Below are positions 12,471 to 23,093 of a stretch of DNA of 64,000 nucleotides, piece after piece. The translations under genes were made by a program, and so were the position numbers. The notes under the pieces were generated by a model. The model had not been told where the DNA came from. It made no database searches and saw nothing but the letters and a program-made list of their open reading frames with translations. Origin of the DNA: Sordariomycetes sp. S80-01Y (lineage: Eukaryota > Ascomycota > Sordariomycetes); the NCBI GenBank assembly GCA_037042185.1, contig JAXQJY010000024.1, forward strand, positions 1,116,001-1,180,000, given 5' to 3'. Numbering within the stretch: the first letter of the stretch is position 1; the number at the start of each line of letters is the position of its first letter.

Positions 12471-12998
12471 ATGGCCAGCTACACCCTCTACGAGGCCTCC
12501 ATCGTCGTGGCCCAGGACGCCCTCAACTCCCTGTCCGCGGTCCTCTCCAAGGCCGAGTCCTCGTCGCAGGCCGCCTCCATCCCCAAGGCCAGCATCCACC
12601 CGGACATGCTGCCCTTCACCTTCCAGGTCCACATCACCACCCAGACCATCGCCAAGATGGTGGCGCGCCTCACGGCCAAGGACCCCGTCGAGATGGAGAA
12701 CAACCTCGAGACCTTCGACGCCATGAAGGCCCGCGTCGCCGAGGTCCAGAAGCAGCTCCAGAGCGCCAGCAGGGACGCCGTCAACGCCCGCGAGAACGAG
12801 ACCGTGGCCGTGGGCCTCGGCAAGGGCAAGCCTGACGGCAAGCTCAAGACCTGGGAGTACGTCCACGGCTATGTCGTCCCCAACATCTACTTCCACCTGA
12901 CCACGGCCTACGACATTGCCCGCAAGGAGGGCGTTGAAATTGGCAAGATGGACTACCTGTCGCCCTTCATGGGCAAGTTCCTCGCCGGGCAGTTCTGA
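12471..12998 (+). CDS. DUF1993 family protein
   Basis: A single exon of 175 residues matching the DUF1993 family from end to end: an N-terminal helix with YEASIVVAQDALNSL, the block LPFTFQVHITTQTIAKMVARL, and the C-terminal YVVPNIYFHLTTAYDIAR and LSPFMGKFLAGQF blocks. The fold is an all-helical bundle related to the DinB/YfiT-like group; the function in fungi is not established. No signal peptide or membrane segment is seen, so it is probably cytosolic. Codon use is strongly biased to C-ending codons (GCC, ATC, GTC, CTC), which together with the TATA box and the A/C-rich start context points to high expression. Confidence 0.9.
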   Translation: MASYTLYEASIVVAQDALNSLSAVLSKAESSSQAASIPKASIHPDMLPFTFQVHITTQTIAKMVARLTAKDPVEMENNLETFDAMKARVAEVQKQLQSASRDAVNARENETVAVGLGKGKPDGKLKTWEYVHGYVVPNIYFHLTTAYDIARKEGVEIGKMDYLSPFMGKFLAGQF

Positions 12999-13535
12999 GG
13001 GTAGAAAGAAGTGAATGAATAAAAAGTTTTTGGCATCATGACGAGAGCGCGTTGCGCAGCGTGAGTTTGTGATCGTGAGGAAGCAAGCTGATTGTAGTTT
13101 GAAACGGCTGTGAGCTGGTTGTTATAGAGGTTTGTCCTCGTCGTCGAGGAGCAGAAGTGTATGGGCATCCGACACTAACAGCGAGCGTGGTCGAGCCCAG
13201 GCCAGCAGGCGGCGCGCCACGTCGCGAAGGAGGATGGGATGCAACTCTGAGATGGAGAAATAATCTGGCTCAAGAAAAAGAAGGGAAGCAATGCTTTTAA
13301 ATCAGATACCTCAGTGAACGCAGCAAATAATATGAATTGCTCTTCAAGTGCGCCATAGCACGCCATTCCCGTAAATTGTTAGTGCATCCCGTCGCGTCCG
13401 GCTTTATTAAGCCATCATCGACTTTGTCTTTCCCCATTGCCACCTCACAACCACCACCACCATCACCACCTCCTCCTCCCACCCACCCACCACAGCAGCA
13501 CCACGTCCATCCACCACCACCGCCGCCCGAAAACC
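12999..13535. other. Intergenic 12999-13535
   Basis: 3' UTR of the DUF1993 gene, then the promoter and a leader rich in CCACCA/CATCACC triplets (13440-13530) before the Mrx7-like gene. No other gene seen. Confidence 0.5.
13018..13023 (+). terminator. AATAAA poly(A) signal of the DUF1993 gene
   Basis: AATAAA 20 nt after the stop codon, followed by AAGTTTTT. Confidence 0.5.
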
Positions 13536-13835
13536 ATGGCCTGGCACTGGTGGGCCCTCCGCACCGTCGCCGCCCTCGAGGACCGCATCGTCGAGCTCAT
13601 CCTGCGCCGCCCCGGCTTCCACCGCGCCGTCGGCCGCATCCACAAGTCCGTCCACGAGGCCCGCCACGGCCGCAACCCGCACGAGCCGCTGCACCAGGGC
13701 GAGGCCTCTGCCAATCCCAACCCGAGCGACGGCTTCCTGAAGCACTTCAAGGAGGAGATCGTGCGGCAGTTCAGCGGGAAGCCGACTGATCTGGCCAAGG
13801 AGCCGGGGAGGTCGGCCGTGAGGAAGAAGCCATAA
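13536..13835 (+). CDS. Small basic protein, possibly MIOREX component Mrx7
   Basis: A single exon of 99 residues. The start chosen is the ATG in CCATGG at 13536; the frame runs upstream without another ATG, through a CCACCA-rich leader. The N-terminus is amphipathic and Arg-rich (ALRTVAALEDRIVELILRR, then PGFHRAVGRIHKSVHEARHG), fitting import into mitochondria. The middle DGFLKHFKEEIVRQF block and the short basic tail resemble the small fungal proteins annotated as MIOREX complex component 7, which accompanies mitochondrial ribosomes and gene-expression complexes in yeast. The family call is from memory of this motif order and is only moderately secure. That the frame is a gene is supported by its codon bias. 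Confidence 0.65.
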   Translation: MAWHWWALRTVAALEDRIVELILRRPGFHRAVGRIHKSVHEARHGRNPHEPLHQGEASANPNPSDGFLKHFKEEIVRQFSGKPTDLAKEPGRSAVRKKP

Positions 13836-14869
13836 TGCGGCGGACTGGATCGCCGCAGACCTATCGTGCTCTTGGTGTCTGAAGGAGCACCACATCGCAA
13901 TACGAAGACGGCCATTCGTTCGCTGCAACTTAAAGATGCCCCTGGCAACATCCAACGGCCCCTCGACAAACTCCCCGCCGAGCACCGTTCGCCCCATCAA
14001 CACATTGGCCGACACCCTGTTTAGCAACAACGGCGCTCGATGGGCTACTGATAGGGAAGCTCGGCCCTTGGAAAATAGAACGAGGCGCACTGCGAGCAGG
14101 CGGGGTGAGCCTGAACCGCCTCAGTCAACGTTCGGAAGATTGACTTTGCCGTGACCAAAGTGTCGGGATTTTCGGGGCACATGAGGTCGAAAGCCGGACG
14201 GCATTCGAGGGCTTCGTAATGACTGAAAAGTGGCTAAATAGACCGTGACCTTGGGGTCGTCAGATCAACCCCTCAACGCTGTTTCCGTGTTTCTTGGTCG
14301 CATGGGAGATGGCTGGCTATGACGACCCTGTCTAGCGCTTCATGCTTCACTATATCCTACAGCCGTGGATGAGGTCATTCGGCCCCCGGTGTGCAAGCGG
14401 CACGGAGAGAAGTTCCGCGGGAGATTACTATTGAGACTGTCGTTTCCAACGGCTCAGGATTTTGTTCCAGGAAAAGAAGAGATGTATGGTGCGGCTAGAG
14501 CATGTAGTATATTAGCTATTGAAGCCCCAATCTTCTTCTCTCACATTCGAAGCTTCATAGACACAATGAAAAGTGAGCTTGACAGCCCCATTACTAGCCT
14601 CATGGCACTTGTTTTGCTTCTTTACATGTTGACATGTTGACATGTCAGGGGCTACGCTCGGCGGTCGTGGCGCATGGACTCCAGCCCTCGTTTCGGGAGA
14701 TGATGAAAGCGAACAAACCGGTAGCTAGAGCACCGATACATAGCACAGCGTCAAGAAAAACTCACAGTAGAACATTAGACACTTCCTCCCCACCACCAAC
14801 ACAACGCCGCGAAACCATTTCAATCAAGGCACGTTCGTGCGGGTATCCTATGTTGAGCTCCTCCTGTCC
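13836..14869. other. Intergenic 13836-14869
   Basis: Convergent spacer between the Mrx7-like gene and the lectin-like membrane gene. Includes three imperfect copies of ACATGTTG at 14624-14646. Short open frames at 13936-14154 and 14365-14640 have no recognisable features and are not called. Confidence 0.5.
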
Positions 14870-17017
14870 CTATCCTCCAGGCTCAAAGACCCCAACCCCG
14901 TCTTCCTCGGGTTCAGTCAAAGAGGTATCAATCAACCCCACAGAATCCCAGTGGGAGTCATCACCGTCTACATCGTACACGATCTCGCTGAGCCCATCTC
15001 CCCGCGCGACGATCAGGGTCCTGTCGTCCGTCGACGCCGCCGCTCTCACGGACGGCTCGTCCCGCGAGTTCCAGAAGATGACGCTCACCTCCATGCTCTC
15101 GTGCAGCTCCGTGGTGCCGCCCGAGGACTCGCCCTTGATGTCCCTCACGTATCTGTACTCGCTCAGCCCGCCGCCCCCGGAGTTGTGGCGGAACAGGCCG
15201 TAGATCTTGGCGGGCGTGCTGCTGGAGTTAGAGAGCTTGCGAGAGAAGGAGAGATGGGTGGGGTGGCTCTCGATGCTGATGGGCTCGGACTCGCCAGTGT
15301 CCGCGTCCCAGACAAGGAACTGCCTCTCGTTCTCCCAGCAGTCTTCCAGGCTGTCCCCGTCGAAAAGGCACTCGTACGCCAGTATGCCCATTTCTGACTG
15401 CAGAATCACGTGCAGGCCGGCGACGTCTCCCTCCTCGGGCTCATCGTCGTTGTCTTGGTCAAAAGCGATGCCGCTGGCGATGGCAAGGCCGTATGTGCCG
15501 TTGTCGCTGTCGTGGTTGGCGTCGTTGAAGACGCCGGGCTTTTCGTAGTCCCACGATTCTCCGCGATCTGCGCTCACCGAGAGGAAGAATCCGTTGCGGC
15601 CTTGCTGAGTCTTGCCCCTCCCCGTGGAATCATACAGGGCGAGCACCAGCAGGGCGGTGTCGTTGGCGTTCTCATGCCATGTGGCGGCCAACGACGACTC
15701 GCCGGAGATCTGGGTGACGCTGTCGTAGGCCTTCCAGTCCCGGGCTTCAGATTGTGCAATGTGCTGAACGTTCTTTTCGTCGTCCAAGAAGAAAACGTGG
15801 ACTGCGCCTTCATCGTCGACCGCTGCGGTCAGAGACGTCTCTCGTGTGGCTATGGGGAGATCTGCGTGCTCGCTGTTGATGTTGTAGACGGTGCTGTTGC
15901 CCTCTGCCGAGTCTCGCGCGATCAGATTGTCGCCCTCGTCTTGCCACACAATCAATCGGCGCTGTAGGGAGGATGGCCCTCGCAGGACGTCGACAGCAGC
16001 AATTTTGGAGCGTGTGGAGAGGGAGCTCTCTCCTGTGGATGTTGAAGAAGCAGATGATGAGGTATCTGTAGATTTGGAAGAGAACGTAGAGCCAGAGGAG
16101 AGTGTGGGCTTAGATGCCGAGGTTGTGGGCGCAGAAGCTGAGCTCGTAGAGCTAGTAGCAGTTAAGGTCATACTCGGAGTCGTGGTCACCACTACAGTAG
16201 TAGGCTCGTACACGGTAGTACCCCAGCCAACTGAGGCCTTGGTCAAAGGGACCAGAGAAATCTGGACTTCTGCGGTGGTCTCAGAAGGCTCCCGCTCCTC
16301 GGTAATCGTCACCTCTGTGGTTCTGGTCCTCTCCAAGGTGTTGCTAATGGTAACTACTTCCGTCGTGAGGACCACTTCGGTAGTTGGCTCTGGATCTGAT
16401 TCCGGCTCCTGGGTGAGGGTTATCTCGCGGGTGAGTGTCTGGTCGATGGTGTTGGAGATGGTGCGGACTTCGGTCGTGAGCTCTGTGGTGTAGTAAGGGT
16501 ACCGCGTGAGGAGCGAAGATAGAATCTCCCCAATGTCTTCGGGCTCCGAGGCTGTAATTGTCTGGACGATTGTGCTGGGATCTTCGCTTTCCGAGGCAGA
16601 TCGGGTGAGGGTGACTGTGCGGGTCGAGGGAGCAACCGTGGTCAGCGAGGTAACATCCGTAGAACTTGTTTTTGTTGTAGTGGGAATGAAAGGGACTGCC
16701 GTTGCTGTATCGATGTTCTTGTCTTCTTTCTTTTCATTCTTCAGGAAAAACACAGCGGCCAAGCCAACCCCTATTGCAACCAGCAGGAGGACGGCGCCGA
16801 CGATGATGGAGCTGATCATGCACGACTTGCGGCGATACCACGGAGCCGCCTGCGCCGGGTGCACTGGGACCCTTGCTTCATCGTAGAAGAGCAGAGGTGA
16901 AGGGCCGGTAGCGTGGTTTGTCGTTCGGGGATCGTAGCCCACGTACCCAGGGGCAGGGCTGACGGGCGTGGTGCTGGGGCCGGCCTTGTTGAGGTTGTGC
17001 AGCTCATGACTGTCCAT
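14870..17017 (-). CDS. Type II-like membrane protein with Ser/Thr stalk and fungal lectin-like beta-propeller
   Basis: A single exon of 715 residues. Residues 1-66 are cytosolic-looking and Pro-rich; a transmembrane helix at ~68-92 (SSIIVGAVLLLVAIGVGLAA) is followed by Lys/Glu. Residues ~100-330 form a Ser/Thr/Glu stalk that should be heavily O-glycosylated; it contains a repeated ~35-residue unit (LTTEVRTISNTIDQTLTREI, then LTTEVVTISNTLERTRTTEV). Residues ~340-715 look like a beta-propeller of the fungal fucose-specific lectin kind, with recurring AAVDDEGAVHVFFLDDEKNV-type strands and W/D-containing turns. With no cleavable signal, the propeller should face outside or the vacuole lumen. It lies in tandem with a relative at 17437-19007 in the same orientation, the two coding regions 419 nt apart. 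Sugar binding itself is inferred. Confidence 0.8.
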   Translation of the reverse strand: MDSHELHNLNKAGPSTTPVSPAPGYVGYDPRTTNHATGPSPLLFYDEARVPVHPAQAAPWYRRKSCMISSIIVGAVLLLVAIGVGLAAVFFLKNEKKEDKNIDTATAVPFIPTTTKTSSTDVTSLTTVAPSTRTVTLTRSASESEDPSTIVQTITASEPEDIGEILSSLLTRYPYYTTELTTEVRTISNTIDQTLTREITLTQEPESDPEPTTEVVLTTEVVTISNTLERTRTTEVTITEEREPSETTAEVQISLVPLTKASVGWGTTVYEPTTVVVTTTPSMTLTATSSTSSASAPTTSASKPTLSSGSTFSSKSTDTSSSASSTSTGESSLSTRSKIAAVDVLRGPSSLQRRLIVWQDEGDNLIARDSAEGNSTVYNINSEHADLPIATRETSLTAAVDDEGAVHVFFLDDEKNVQHIAQSEARDWKAYDSVTQISGESSLAATWHENANDTALLVLALYDSTGRGKTQQGRNGFFLSVSADRGESWDYEKPGVFNDANHDSDNGTYGLAIASGIAFDQDNDDEPEEGDVAGLHVILQSEMGILAYECLFDGDSLEDCWENERQFLVWDADTGESEPISIESHPTHLSFSRKLSNSSSTPAKIYGLFRHNSGGGGLSEYRYVRDIKGESSGGTTELHESMEVSVIFWNSRDEPSVRAAASTDDRTLIVARGDGLSEIVYDVDGDDSHWDSVGLIDTSLTEPEEDGVGVFEPGG

Positions 17018-17436
17018 GCTTCAGGAGAGCTTCTGTTGTTTGCGTCTTCTTGATCTCAGTGCTATTTTCAATAAAGGGACGGTATATCATAAGTGGTGTG
17101 TCAATGTGTAAAAGGGGGGAGGCCTGGGAGGATGGGGCCTTTGGATTTATGAGGACCCAGGAGCGCGTGTCACGATGCGAAGCAAACGGTATTTCTCGGC
17201 GTCGGCATCTGACTCACGATAGTTCCAAGAGGCGATTGAGAGGGTGTGTTTGAATCTGAGTATAGCGAGTCGGCCTCAAACCAACCTGTGATCAGGGAGT
17301 TGCAGTTACACCTAACGGGATTGTAACCGTCCGTCACCCTCCGGCACCAATATGGTGCAGAACTGCTCCGACTCATGCATCCAGAATTTCTAGTCATGGT
17401 TCTCCAGATCATGTATAGACCAAGTTGCTCGTGCAT
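17018..17436. other. Spacer 17018-17436 between the two lectin-like genes
   Basis: 419 nt holding the promoter of the downstream minus-strand gene and the 3' UTR of the upstream one. Nothing else seen. Confidence 0.5.
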
Positions 17437-19007
17437 TCATTCCGTTTCGACGACATCGAGAAACTCCCAGCGCTCTTCATCATCCGACTCGCCCTCGCCC
17501 CTCATCCTGCCGAGCTCCATCAGCTTCCCATCCGCCACAACAAAAAGCAGGTCCTCATTGGCACTTCCGACACTGGAGAATGTAGGAGTATTGCCGTCAG
17601 GTAAAGTGCTGGGGTCGAGTTTGATTTGTTGCGAATCGAACCATTCTTCGTCGGTGCCCCGCAGCTCGATGAGCTTGCCGTTGGAATCGATGAGGTGGAT
17701 AAGCCAGGTCGATGTGCCGTTGACGTCGCTCGAGACAGTCATCCCGGTGAGGGAGAGAGGCTTGGCTGCGTCGAGGATGGTGTACTCGACGGCCTTGGCT
17801 GGGTAGGAAGTCAGCGGATTGTTCGCAACGGGCACGGATTTGATGACTTACACGCCCAGTCATTCTCAGTTCGCTCACAGTCCGTCACCTTGCTCTCTTC
17901 GGAGAATGCACATTCGATGGAGCCAAGAGTCGTCTTATTCTCCTCGTCCCTTGGGTCCCACAGTATTCTCAGGACTGGGACGATCTCTCCGTTGTCTTCG
18001 CGCGTGGTCGGCAGGATCAGCAAGCCCGGGCTGTCTTCCTTCAAGGGTGCGTCTTCCTGCGCGGCGCCTAGGTAAAAGGGCTGGCTGGTCCAGTCTTTGG
18101 CCTCGTCTGGATCGGAGCTGGTGAGCAACACCATGGAATCAGCAGCGTTGTCTGACTGGTACATGACCATGAGCACGCTCTTCCCAGACTCGCTCCATTC
18201 CGAAGTCAGGATACAAGTAGACAGGCGTGCCGTGTCTGCTGGTTGATACGGCAGGCGTCCATCCATCAGAGCTCCCGGCCCCCAAAGGTCACGCCCGTCC
18301 TGGCTGGCCCGCACTAGGTGCGCCAGGCGAAAGGCGTCATCGAAGTAGAACAGATGCAGCTTCTTCTCAGATCCGAAGAGCAAGAGCTCGAAGGGTGTTT
18401 TCGAGAGCGGTTTGGGCGGCTGCCCCTCGCCGAAGCGGTCTTTGATGAGGTAGCTCGCGGACTTGGAACCGTGGAACTCAACCACCATCAGTTCGCTCTC
18501 GTGGGATTGAGCGACGATGACATGTACTGCATCGCTAAAGCTGACAGCTAGCTGAGAAGTGGGAGCAACCTGTAGGCCACTACTCTCGGGCGAGAGGCGG
18601 GGCGAGTTGTCGGATGAGCTCTTGTTGCCAGCAAAGTACGTGGGCAGGACGCCTGCAAGCACGGCTCCGACAGCAATGATTGCGACTAGCATGACAATCG
18701 GGACAACTCGGCGCTTTCGAGTCCATTTCCGGCTTATGCGACGACCTTCCGGGGTGCCATCGCGGTCGAGGTCAAGCGCTTGAGTTGGTTTGGCGCCAGC
18801 CTTGGACGAGGGACTGGCATCTTCCCCGCTGTTGAGCGCGTACATGGGCGGGTTGACAACGGGAGGAGCGATGTAAAGAGGCTGAACAGATGTAAACTGA
18901 GGATTCTGAACCACATGATGCCCGTCGACCGGAAGATGAACTGGCTCGGGGAGGTTGGCACCGCGATCGCGGTTCCTGCGGACGCCGCCAGAGGGATCGA
19001 ACTCCAT
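17437..19007 (-). CDS. Second single-pass membrane protein with lectin-like propeller (relative of 14870-17017)
   Basis: Two exons on the minus strand (19007-17852 and 17798-17437; 53-nt intron, GTAAGT donor, phase 1) encode 505 residues. Residues 1-100 are cytosolic-looking and end in a basic cluster (RRISRKWTRKRR); a transmembrane helix follows at ~103-125 (IVMLVAIIAVGAVLAGV). There is almost no Ser/Thr stalk, and the rest (~150-505) is a propeller-like domain with repeated strands such as FGSEKKLHLFYFDDAFRLAH and EDLLFVVADGKLMELGRM. It shares the layout of its neighbour (cytosolic head, one helix, propeller) but not the long glycosylated spacer, so the two look like an old tandem duplication that has diverged. 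Ligand unknown. Confidence 0.8.
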
Positions 19008-19969
19008 CCTCCTCGAATTGCAAAGAAAGAACGGCGAAACTCAGCTGATATCAAATTCTATATGCGTAAGAGAGAGCAAAGTAGGTGAGAGAAAGAAAAA
19101 GGAGAAGAAGAAGCACGGAAAAGGGGAGGTGGTGAGGTGGAGGTGAGCTGCTGGTGTCACCCGGAGCGGTGCACAAGTGCCAGCAGCTGCAACAGCCTGA
19201 CACGAGGGGGGGCAAACATTTTTCCTGCACCGCCTTCAGATCGCCGGTCGTTTTGCAGCACTGGAAGCGAAAAGAGTTGACCTTCTGATGTGGCTGCAGA
19301 AAGCGGTTCAGGGCTGTTGTTTGGATTAGGGGGGCGAGGCTGCATCGGCTCACCAAGCTTGGGTGGCCGTTAGTTACCAGAGAGCGAGACACACATATTG
19401 AATAGCTTAGTGATTCAGGCACTCTAATTCAGACGGCTTTTAAGTATCATCAAAGCAGCACAACGTTGGACTTTCCGTTTCGAGAGACCCCTGGCGAATG
19501 GCCGCTTGAGGCGTCTCAACCGCCATGTGCTGGTGTCACTCGACGCCGCATGGCTCACGTAGCATCGAAGTAGTCTTCAGTGGTTCGTGAGCGAGCACAT
19601 GTAAAGGTACGCAGCCAACTGCGAGTCAGTTGGGACTGTAAACCTGGAAAATGCTGTGCAGGCTGCTATGATGCTTTTAAAGCAACTATAATATACCTGG
19701 TCACCAGGATGGAGCTGACGCTAACAATTCTTCCTGGCAGGAATTCAATTGACGGCCTAGCGCGAAAGTCCAACCCATTATGACCACTGTTTCTGTCCAC
19801 GGTCGATGACTAATCTGCTATGATGCCCCTCGACCTCCGGTTCGGGCAATGACTCCGCCAACGACGGTCTCACCCGCACAAAACTTCATCGCGTCGAGCC
19901 TCATCCCCGGTCCATAAACATGCCGTTCTTGGTGGCGTCTCATCAATTGCCTAATATGCAATCATCGCC
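19008..19969. other. Divergent spacer 19008-19969
   Basis: Promoter region shared between the second lectin-like gene (minus) and the transcription-factor gene (plus). A purine-rich stretch lies at 19085-19145. No gene seen. Confidence 0.5.
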
Positions 19970-22189
19970 ATGAACTCCCGCAGGGTCAAGTTTGTCGAGG
20001 TCGACACCAGCCGGGGCGGCCTTCCCGTCAAGAGGAAACAGGTCCAGCACGCCTGTGCATCGTGTCGCAGGAAGAAGGTGAGTCCGCCTGTGTTCGTCCA
20101 GGTCGAATAGCTCTGACATGTGGTAGCGGCGATGCATTCATGCGCAGGACTCCGATGAGCAGCTAGCAGACGAGAGTGCGGACGGAGCTCGAGGTTCGGC
20201 TCCAGCTCAGAGCCATCCGAGCCAACCTCTACAGACATCGTGAGTCCTTCCCCCCTCTCCCGTGCATGTTTGGCTCTTGCGCACCGTATTTCCGGTACAG
20301 GCCGACTAAGTCCCTTTCCCAAGCGTGATCTAACAGTGGACAGACCCGGCGCCGTCTCAACAGCCTCAGCTCTCGATGGTCACTCGGCAAGGTCTGCCCG
20401 CACAGCCAGTTTCGGCGATGAAGGCACTCCCAAGCTGCACATTGGTTCCTCGGCGTCGCCATCAGAGAGCACAAAGCTCCGCTCGTCGCGCTTCGTCGGT
20501 GACCTGAACCCCGAGGGGATGTTCAGGGAGGCCACAGGCTCGGCATCCAATCTTGAGGCATCTCAAAAAGGAGATGTTGGTATTTGGCTGTCTTCAGCAC
20601 CCGCAGGCTCTTCCTCGTCTTCAAGTCAGCCGTCACAGTTCATCACATCGCGCCCACCTCCAATCATGGACCGCTTCCTTCTACCCTTTGTAAAGGAACA
20701 TTGTCTGACCTGCTACCCTCCGCAAGCCGACTTCGACAAGCTCAAGGCCATCTTCATTCAGAAGATCCACCCAATATTCCCCATAATACCGCTTGAGGCG
20801 TTGGACGGGGACGTCAGTGACCCGACTACGGTCGTTTTGAGGCAGCTTGTATCATTGGCAGCTGGCATGGACCCTGATGCTGCCCAGCATCTGCGCCTTT
20901 GGAACAGAGGCCTGGAATTGCTGACCCCGGCTGATTTCTCCCAGTCGATTTCCTCGTCAGTTCGAGCAATTCTCGAGACGAGCATCATTGCAGATCGCGT
21001 GCTCCACATTCGAGCCTTGACTTTGCTGTCCCTTTACACCCAGCCGACCTGCGCAGAGGAGTCCGATCTTCCGGCACAGCTCGGCGGCAGGGCGATCCAG
21101 CATATTCAGACTCTGGGCCTGCACCTTTTGCGCTACGATGCTCCCAACAGCGACGAGCTCGAAACTCTCTTCTGCTCGGTCTGGGCTCTCGATCGAGTCA
21201 ATGGTGCTGTGTACGGCCGACCCTATCTGCTGCATGAGCGTGACATTGGCGCCAACCTGGAAGCCTGCATCAGAAAGCGACCTCCCTGTTTCAGACTCTT
21301 CTTGCTGGTCTGCCAGTGGCTTGATCAGGTCATTGAGCTGTATCGCCCCGGGCCTAGTGCCGAAGCGTCAGGGACGGAGAAAGTGGCGTACATCGATCTG
21401 CCCGTGCTGGAGGCTATGATAGTCGAGGCGGATGCTCTTAAAGTTCCCTCCTCGCTTATTGGTACGTCTGCTCGGAAATATTCTGAAAGTATTTAGACTA
21501 ATCTTGCAGCCACCATCGAGACCTTCTACCACGCCGTCATCATCTTATCCTGTCGACTTGCTCGACCTGGTACTCTGCCAGCGGCATCAACATTGCCTCC
21601 ACCTTCCGCCAACGCCCGACGCTCGCTTGCCGCGGAGCGCATCGCCTGTGCTGTTCCCAGAGACTGTCTCAGTCCAGTGCCCTTTGTGCCGTACGCCGTG
21701 TCACTAGCCCTTAGCGTGGAGTATCGCAAGATGCGTCACAGCCGGCTGCCAATGTTCCGAGCGCGCGCCATGACAGCCTTCAGACGCAACTGCGAGATGC
21801 TTCGCAACTTTGGTGACTATTTCTGGAGCGCAAACGTCGTTGCAGAGTTGGGTGAACGAGTCATCAAAGAGATGGAGCGAGCAGCAGGAACACTCAATCG
21901 GGAATCTACCCCTTTGCCCGTGGAGAACCACACCAATCCGGAGATCCCGGCCCCGGCTCCATCAGACGGGCAGCGAGAGCCCCCAGTCGTCGATCCTACC
22001 GCTATCGATGTGGCCGCAGGTATGGACTACATGGTCGACTTCTCGGCTGTCGATGCCGTCTCGGGCCAGGATGTATTTGGTCACATTGATCCAAGCTTCA
22101 ACCTGAATGCAGTCGAAGATGCCCTTGAGGCCAATTTGGACATCGGTTTGCCCCTCAACTGGGGTGACTGGGGCCAGTTCACCACCTGA
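19970..22189 (+). CDS. Fungal transcription factor with half of a Zn2Cys6 cluster and a fungal_trans-like domain
   Basis: Four exons (19970-20077, 20127-20239, 20344-21461, 21510-22189) encode 672 residues; all introns are GT..AG and phases agree. A basic N-terminus (KRKQVQHACASCRRKKRRC) gives C-x2-C-x6-C at residues 29, 32 and 39, the first half of a binuclear zinc cluster, split by an intron after codon 36. The second C-x2-C-x6-C half is absent from the model. After a Ser/Ala linker comes RFVGDLNPEGMF, a block often found in this type of regulator, then the helical fungal_trans middle region (e.g. RAIQHIQTLGLHLLRYDAPN, VWALDRVNGAVYGRPYLLHE). The C-terminus is acidic with Pro (activation-domain-like). 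It should be a nuclear DNA-binding regulator; the target is unknown. Exon 3 start is the least certain junction. Confidence 0.82.
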
Positions 22190-23093
22190 TCGACCGTCTG
22201 TTAGTTTCGGACGCGTGTCTATGACTTCCCAGCTACACATGCGACCAGAAGCATACGAACAAAACTTAAAGTTCTAGCAAAAGGTGCCAGTAGTTCTATC
22301 GTGTTTCTGGCCCTAAGCAGCGTCAACGAGTGGGCGAGGCTGCGATCTTCGACGACAATGCAAAATGTGGATAGGTGAATCCACACCCGGGCAGAGGTAC
22401 TCACTGGGCCTCGATGTGTCTCTTCAAGCCGTCCTCTGGAATTCCAGAGATTGCCTTCCAACAATCCGGCCATCGTCTGTGCTGCGTTAGGCCAGTACCA
22501 CTGTGTACTATGCTCGCATAGAACGAGGAAACAGTCCCACTAAAGCTCTAGTACGCATGGTGCGCTAGCTAACGAGTCACGGGCAGCGTTTCTGACACGT
22601 GGAGCTCGGTTAAAGCCACACCTGAATGGAACTGGTCATAAAGTCATCCATGTCTACCGTGGTTTAGAGTGAGATGGTCTCAGATTTTTGTCCCGCCAAG
22701 TCTCATCCATCCAGATGTCTTTTGCCAAGAGGATTTGAGATTCTGTAGCACGCGTGTCCTTCAGTCTGGTTCAACGCATGCCGCTGAGAGTGCTCAGCCT
22801 CTGGCTTAATGGCGCCAGAGCAAGCACAGGCCAAGTGGTGAAAAGGGGTCTCGTGCATGCGGGCAAGCGTACGCCTTGGTGTTCGCGATGTTCAGTTCTA
22901 TGGAAATAGCCAGCAAGTGTTCAGCAAGGTATCCGTTCCGCGCTCGAGGCGATCCCTACAATGTTGGCCAAACTCCGTACACCCTATATATGACGCTGCA
23001 AATCCAAAACATTAAGGCACCGCCAAGTTCTCGCAAGACAAATAAAACACAGCTGTAAGCAAAGGACTCGCTAGTTGGCCAACTTGACGCGTT
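22190..23093. other. Convergent spacer 22190-23093
   Basis: 3' ends of the transcription-factor and antiporter genes meet here. 904 nt, no gene, repeat or RNA seen. Confidence 0.5.

Noticed and set aside
12036-12896. 286-codon open frame on the minus strand
   Set aside because: It lies antisense to the strongly codon-biased DUF1993 gene; its Gly/Val/Asp-rich protein is the mirror of C-ending codons on the plus strand.
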